8,500 nt of DNA from an uncultured Clostridia bacterium. GTDB taxonomy: Bacteria > Bacillota_I > Bacilli_A > RF39 > UBA660. The position numbers were made by a program, and so were the translations under genes. Under the pieces are notes generated by a model. The model had not been told where the DNA came from and made no database searches. It saw nothing but the letters and a program-made list of their open reading frames with translations. The stretch lies in the NCBI GenBank assembly GCA_948433815.1, contig CAOJDZ010000021.1, forward strand, positions 1 to 8,500, in the 5' to 3' direction. Below are positions 6,711 through 8,500 of the stretch, in pieces (the first letter of the stretch is position 1; each line of letters opens with the position of its first letter).

Positions 6711-7148
6711 ATGAAACAAAAGAAAAATATAATTATAATCACATGCTTTATTTTCTATATCTCTATACTTCTTTACCTCACATTATTCAAAAATTATTTA
6801 GGAAGAGAAGTAGGAAATTATGATATAAATCTAATACCATTTAAAAACATAATAACTATAACAAAAGAATTCATAATAGGTAAATTAAGCCTAAGATTCT
6901 TTATAAGAAACATATTTGGTAATATAATCGCATTCACACCATTCGCATATTTTCTAAAAACTATATTTAAAATAAAAGATATGAAAACTTTTACTTTAAT
7001 AATGATTTTAATAATATCATTTATAGAAATAATGCAGTATATATTACAAATAGGTTACTGTGACATAGATGATTTAATATTAAATCTACTAGGTGCATGC
7101 ACATTTTTCACTATTATCAATATAAAAAAACATAAATACACTACATAA
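6711..7148 (+). CDS. VanZ-like integral membrane protein
   Basis: A 145-residue hydrophobic protein of the VanZ-like family, named for the teicoplanin-resistance accessory protein VanZ; most members have no defined biochemical role. Probable membrane segments are residues 7-26, about 62-86 (RNIFGNIIAFTPFAYFLK), 93-112 and 119-138, so it should sit in the cytoplasmic membrane. Family hallmarks seen are NLIPF (40-44), N-x-x-GN-x-x-xFxPF (66-77), EIMQY (106-110) and the acidic CDIDDLILNLLG (117-128 region), the last fitting the usual D-x-D-D-x-x-x-N-x-x-G pattern. It ends in a short basic tail. The start at 6711 is the first ATG, 28 nt after polC, with no SD but a -10 box at leaderless distance. 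There is no van cluster or other resistance gene here, so an antibiotic-resistance role should not be assumed. Confidence 0.85.
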   Translation: MKQKKNIIIITCFIFYISILLYLTLFKNYLGREVGNYDINLIPFKNIITITKEFIIGKLSLRFFIRNIFGNIIAFTPFAYFLKTIFKIKDMKTFTLIMILIISFIEIMQYILQIGYCDIDDLILNLLGACTFFTIINIKKHKYTT

Positions 7149-7168
7149 CCAAAAGTGTATTTTATTTT
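7134..7168 (+). terminator. Terminator of the vanZ-like gene
   Basis: AAATACACT (7134-7142) pairs perfectly with AGTGTATTT (7154-7162) in a 9-bp stem with an 11-nt loop, followed by TATTTT (7163-7168). The stop codon TAA (7146-7148) lies in the loop, the same design as at the end of toxN. Confidence 0.75.
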
Positions 7169-7185
7169 GTAATTAAATAACACAT

Positions 7186-7206
7186 TATTAGTCACACTAA
7201 TATTTT
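7186..7206 (+). other. Second hairpin upstream of polA
   Basis: TATTAGT (7186-7192) and ACTAATA (7196-7202) form a perfect 7-bp inverted repeat with a CAC spacer, followed by TTTT (7203-7206). It may be a weak back-up terminator or an operator, as it lies just upstream of the polA -35 region. Choice between the two is not possible from sequence alone. Confidence 0.4.
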
Positions 7207-7209
7207 AAC

Positions 7210-7238
7210 TTCCTAAAAACTGGCCCATGTGGTATACT
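7210..7238 (+). promoter_or_regulatory. Promoter of polA
   Basis: Extended -10 TGgTATACT (TG 7230-7231, hexamer 7233-7238). The -35 is poor: TTCCTA at 7210-7215 with a 17-nt spacer. The predicted start near 7245 coincides with the SD AAGGTGAT (7245-7252), giving a leader of about 12 nt. Confidence 0.55.
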
Positions 7239-7256
7239 TAATTTAAGGTGATAATA

Positions 7257-8500
7257 ATGAAAAGAGCAATACTAATAGATGGGAACAATTTACTATATAG
7301 AAGTTACTATGCAACAGCATACAATGGAAACCTAATGAAAAACTCTAAAGGCTTTCCAACTAACGCTTTATACGGATTCATAAACATGATCAACAAGATA
7401 ATAAACGAAGAAAATCCAGAATACATAATGGTAGCTTTTGATAAAGGTAAAAATTTTAGACATGAAAAATATAAAGATTACAAAGCAGGAAGAATAGAAA
7501 CTCCCAATGACTTATTAATTCAGTTCCCAGTAGCATATGACATATTAGATGCTCTTGGCATAACAGCTATAAGTATAGATAATTATGAAGCAGATGACAT
7601 AATTGGAACTTTCGCAAAAATGGCAGACGAAGATGAATGCTATGACGCTACAATAGTAAGTAGCGACAAAGATTTACTACAATTAATAAGCCATGACGTG
7701 AACGTAAAACTATTAAAACAAAAAGATTATATATTAATGAACGAAACAACATTCAAAGAATACTATGGAATTGAACCTATAAGAATTATAGATTTAAAAG
7801 CACTTATGGGAGACCCAAGTGATAATATCCCAGGTGTTAAAGGAATAGGCGAAAAAACTGCATTAAACCTCCTAAAAGAATATGGCACACTAGAAGAAGT
7901 ATATAATTCAGTAGAAACAATAAAAGGAAAACTAAAAGAAAAATTAGAAACAGACAAGGAAAACGCATTTTTTTCAAAAGAACTAGCTACAATTTATAAA
8001 GATGTACCCCTAAATATAACATTTGAAGACATAAAAATAGGAAACAAAAACGAAGACAAATTAATGAGTATATATGAAGATTTAGAATTTTATTCATTAA
8101 TTAAAAGAGAAACTAAAAAAGAACCACAAAAAGAATTAAAAATAAAAATAGTAGATAGTGTTATAAATATAGATAAAGACTTCGCTTTCTATTTAGAAGT
8201 TAATAATGAAAATTATCATCAAAGTAAAATACTAGGTTTAAGTATATATGATGGAGATACTTGTTATTACTTACCAAAGGAACAAATAGAAAATAATAAA
8301 CATCTATTTATTCACGCTACTGAAACTTATGATTTAAAGAAATGTATAGTAGTTCTAAAAAAACTAGGTATAGATTTATCCAACTGTAATTTTGACACCT
8401 TAATAGCCGCTTACTTATTAAACTATAATGTTAAAGAAGACATAAGTTACATTTCAAACACTAAAGGATATAATATCGAATTTTATGATAACTTAATTAA
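7257..8500 (+). CDS. polA: DNA polymerase I (PolA), 5' part
   Basis: The first 414 codons of DNA polymerase I, which removes RNA primers and fills gaps. The gene runs off the right edge, so the polymerase domain is not seen. ATG 7257 follows AAGGTGAT by 4 nt and begins MKRAILIDGNN. The 5'-3' exonuclease (FEN-like) domain spans about 1-290, with acidic metal ligands in the expected motifs: Asp8 (LIDGNN), Asp62 (AFDKG), EADD (111-114), SSDKD (135-139) and GDPSDN (185-190), followed by the helix-hairpin-helix GVKGIGEKTA. Residues from about 300 form the 3'-5' exonuclease-like domain. Its DxE motif reads YLE (312-314): the Glu is kept but the metal-binding Asp is Tyr, so proofreading is probably lost, as in Geobacillus/Bacillus Pol I, which this stretch resembles (compare ENYHQSKILGLSI and FDTLIAAYLLN). 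Two hairpins separate it from the vanZ-like gene, so it is probably its own unit. Confidence 0.96.
   Translation, partial: MKRAILIDGNNLLYRSYYATAYNGNLMKNSKGFPTNALYGFINMINKIINEENPEYIMVAFDKGKNFRHEKYKDYKAGRIETPNDLLIQFPVAYDILDALGITAISIDNYEADDIIGTFAKMADEDECYDATIVSSDKDLLQLISHDVNVKLLKQKDYILMNETTFKEYYGIEPIRIIDLKALMGDPSDNIPGVKGIGEKTALNLLKEYGTLEEVYNSVETIKGKLKEKLETDKENAFFSKELATIYKDVPLNITFEDIKIGNKNEDKLMSIYEDLEFYSLIKRETKKEPQKELKIKIVDSVINIDKDFAFYLEVNNENYHQSKILGLSIYDGDTCYYLPKEQIENNKHLFIHATETYDLKKCIVVLKKLGIDLSNCNFDTLIAAYLLNYNVKEDISYISNTKGYNIEFYDNLI

Noticed and set aside
677..7957. Minus-strand open frames inside parC, polC and polA
   Set aside because: They are antisense to well-conserved proteins, Ser/Ile/Leu-rich as expected from the complement of A-rich codons, and none resembles a known family.
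1..8500. Mycoplasma-type code (TGA = Trp)
   Set aside because: All conserved proteins are read full length with TGG for Trp and TAA stops. No frame needs TGA as a sense codon.

Overview
The window comes from a very AT-rich, Gram-positive-type (Firmicutes/Bacilli or Mollicutes-like) chromosome. PolC is a Firmicutes/Mollicutes replicase, ParC and PolA are also of Firmicutes type, and promoters follow the sigma-A pattern with extended -10 elements. Tryptophan is read from TGG and no in-frame TGA is needed, so the standard code fits and the TGA=Trp mycoplasmas do not. The strong A/T bias and AGA-rich codon use suggest an uncultured low-GC lineage (RF39/Erysipelotrichia/Acholeplasma-like). That placement is an inference.

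Layout, all on the plus strand. (1) 3-1502: 3' part of parC (topoisomerase IV subunit A), entering from the left, with an acidic, Asn/Glu-rich C-terminal tail. (2) 1592-2327: a compact type III toxin-antitoxin module of the ToxIN/AbiQ kind. It has a promoter, a short RNA gene with two tandem 36-nt repeats, an intrinsic terminator, the 166-aa ToxN-type endoribonuclease gene with its own consensus promoter and strong RBS, and a terminator overlapping the toxin stop codon. (3) 2399-6682: complete polC, the 1427-aa replicative DNA polymerase III alpha subunit with built-in proofreading exonuclease. (4) 6711-7148: a small VanZ-like membrane protein that looks leaderless. (5) 7257-8500: 5' part of polA (DNA polymerase I), running off the right edge, with an apparently inactive proofreading domain.

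The housekeeping theme is DNA replication and topology: ParC decatenates, PolC replicates, PolA processes primers. The toxin-antitoxin module is the accessory insertion. The most interesting part is the ToxI-like RNA: a 5' hairpin at the predicted start, two repeats each able to fold as an H-type pseudoknot, and a perfect 10-bp terminator stem. By analogy with ToxIN, ToxN would cut this RNA into 36-nt units that bind and inhibit it, giving phage defence or stabilisation. A consensus promoter between the RNA terminator and toxN departs from the usual single-promoter layout. Promoters in the window sit about 20 nt before their start codons, so leaders are very short (12-14 nt, or zero for the vanZ-like gene).
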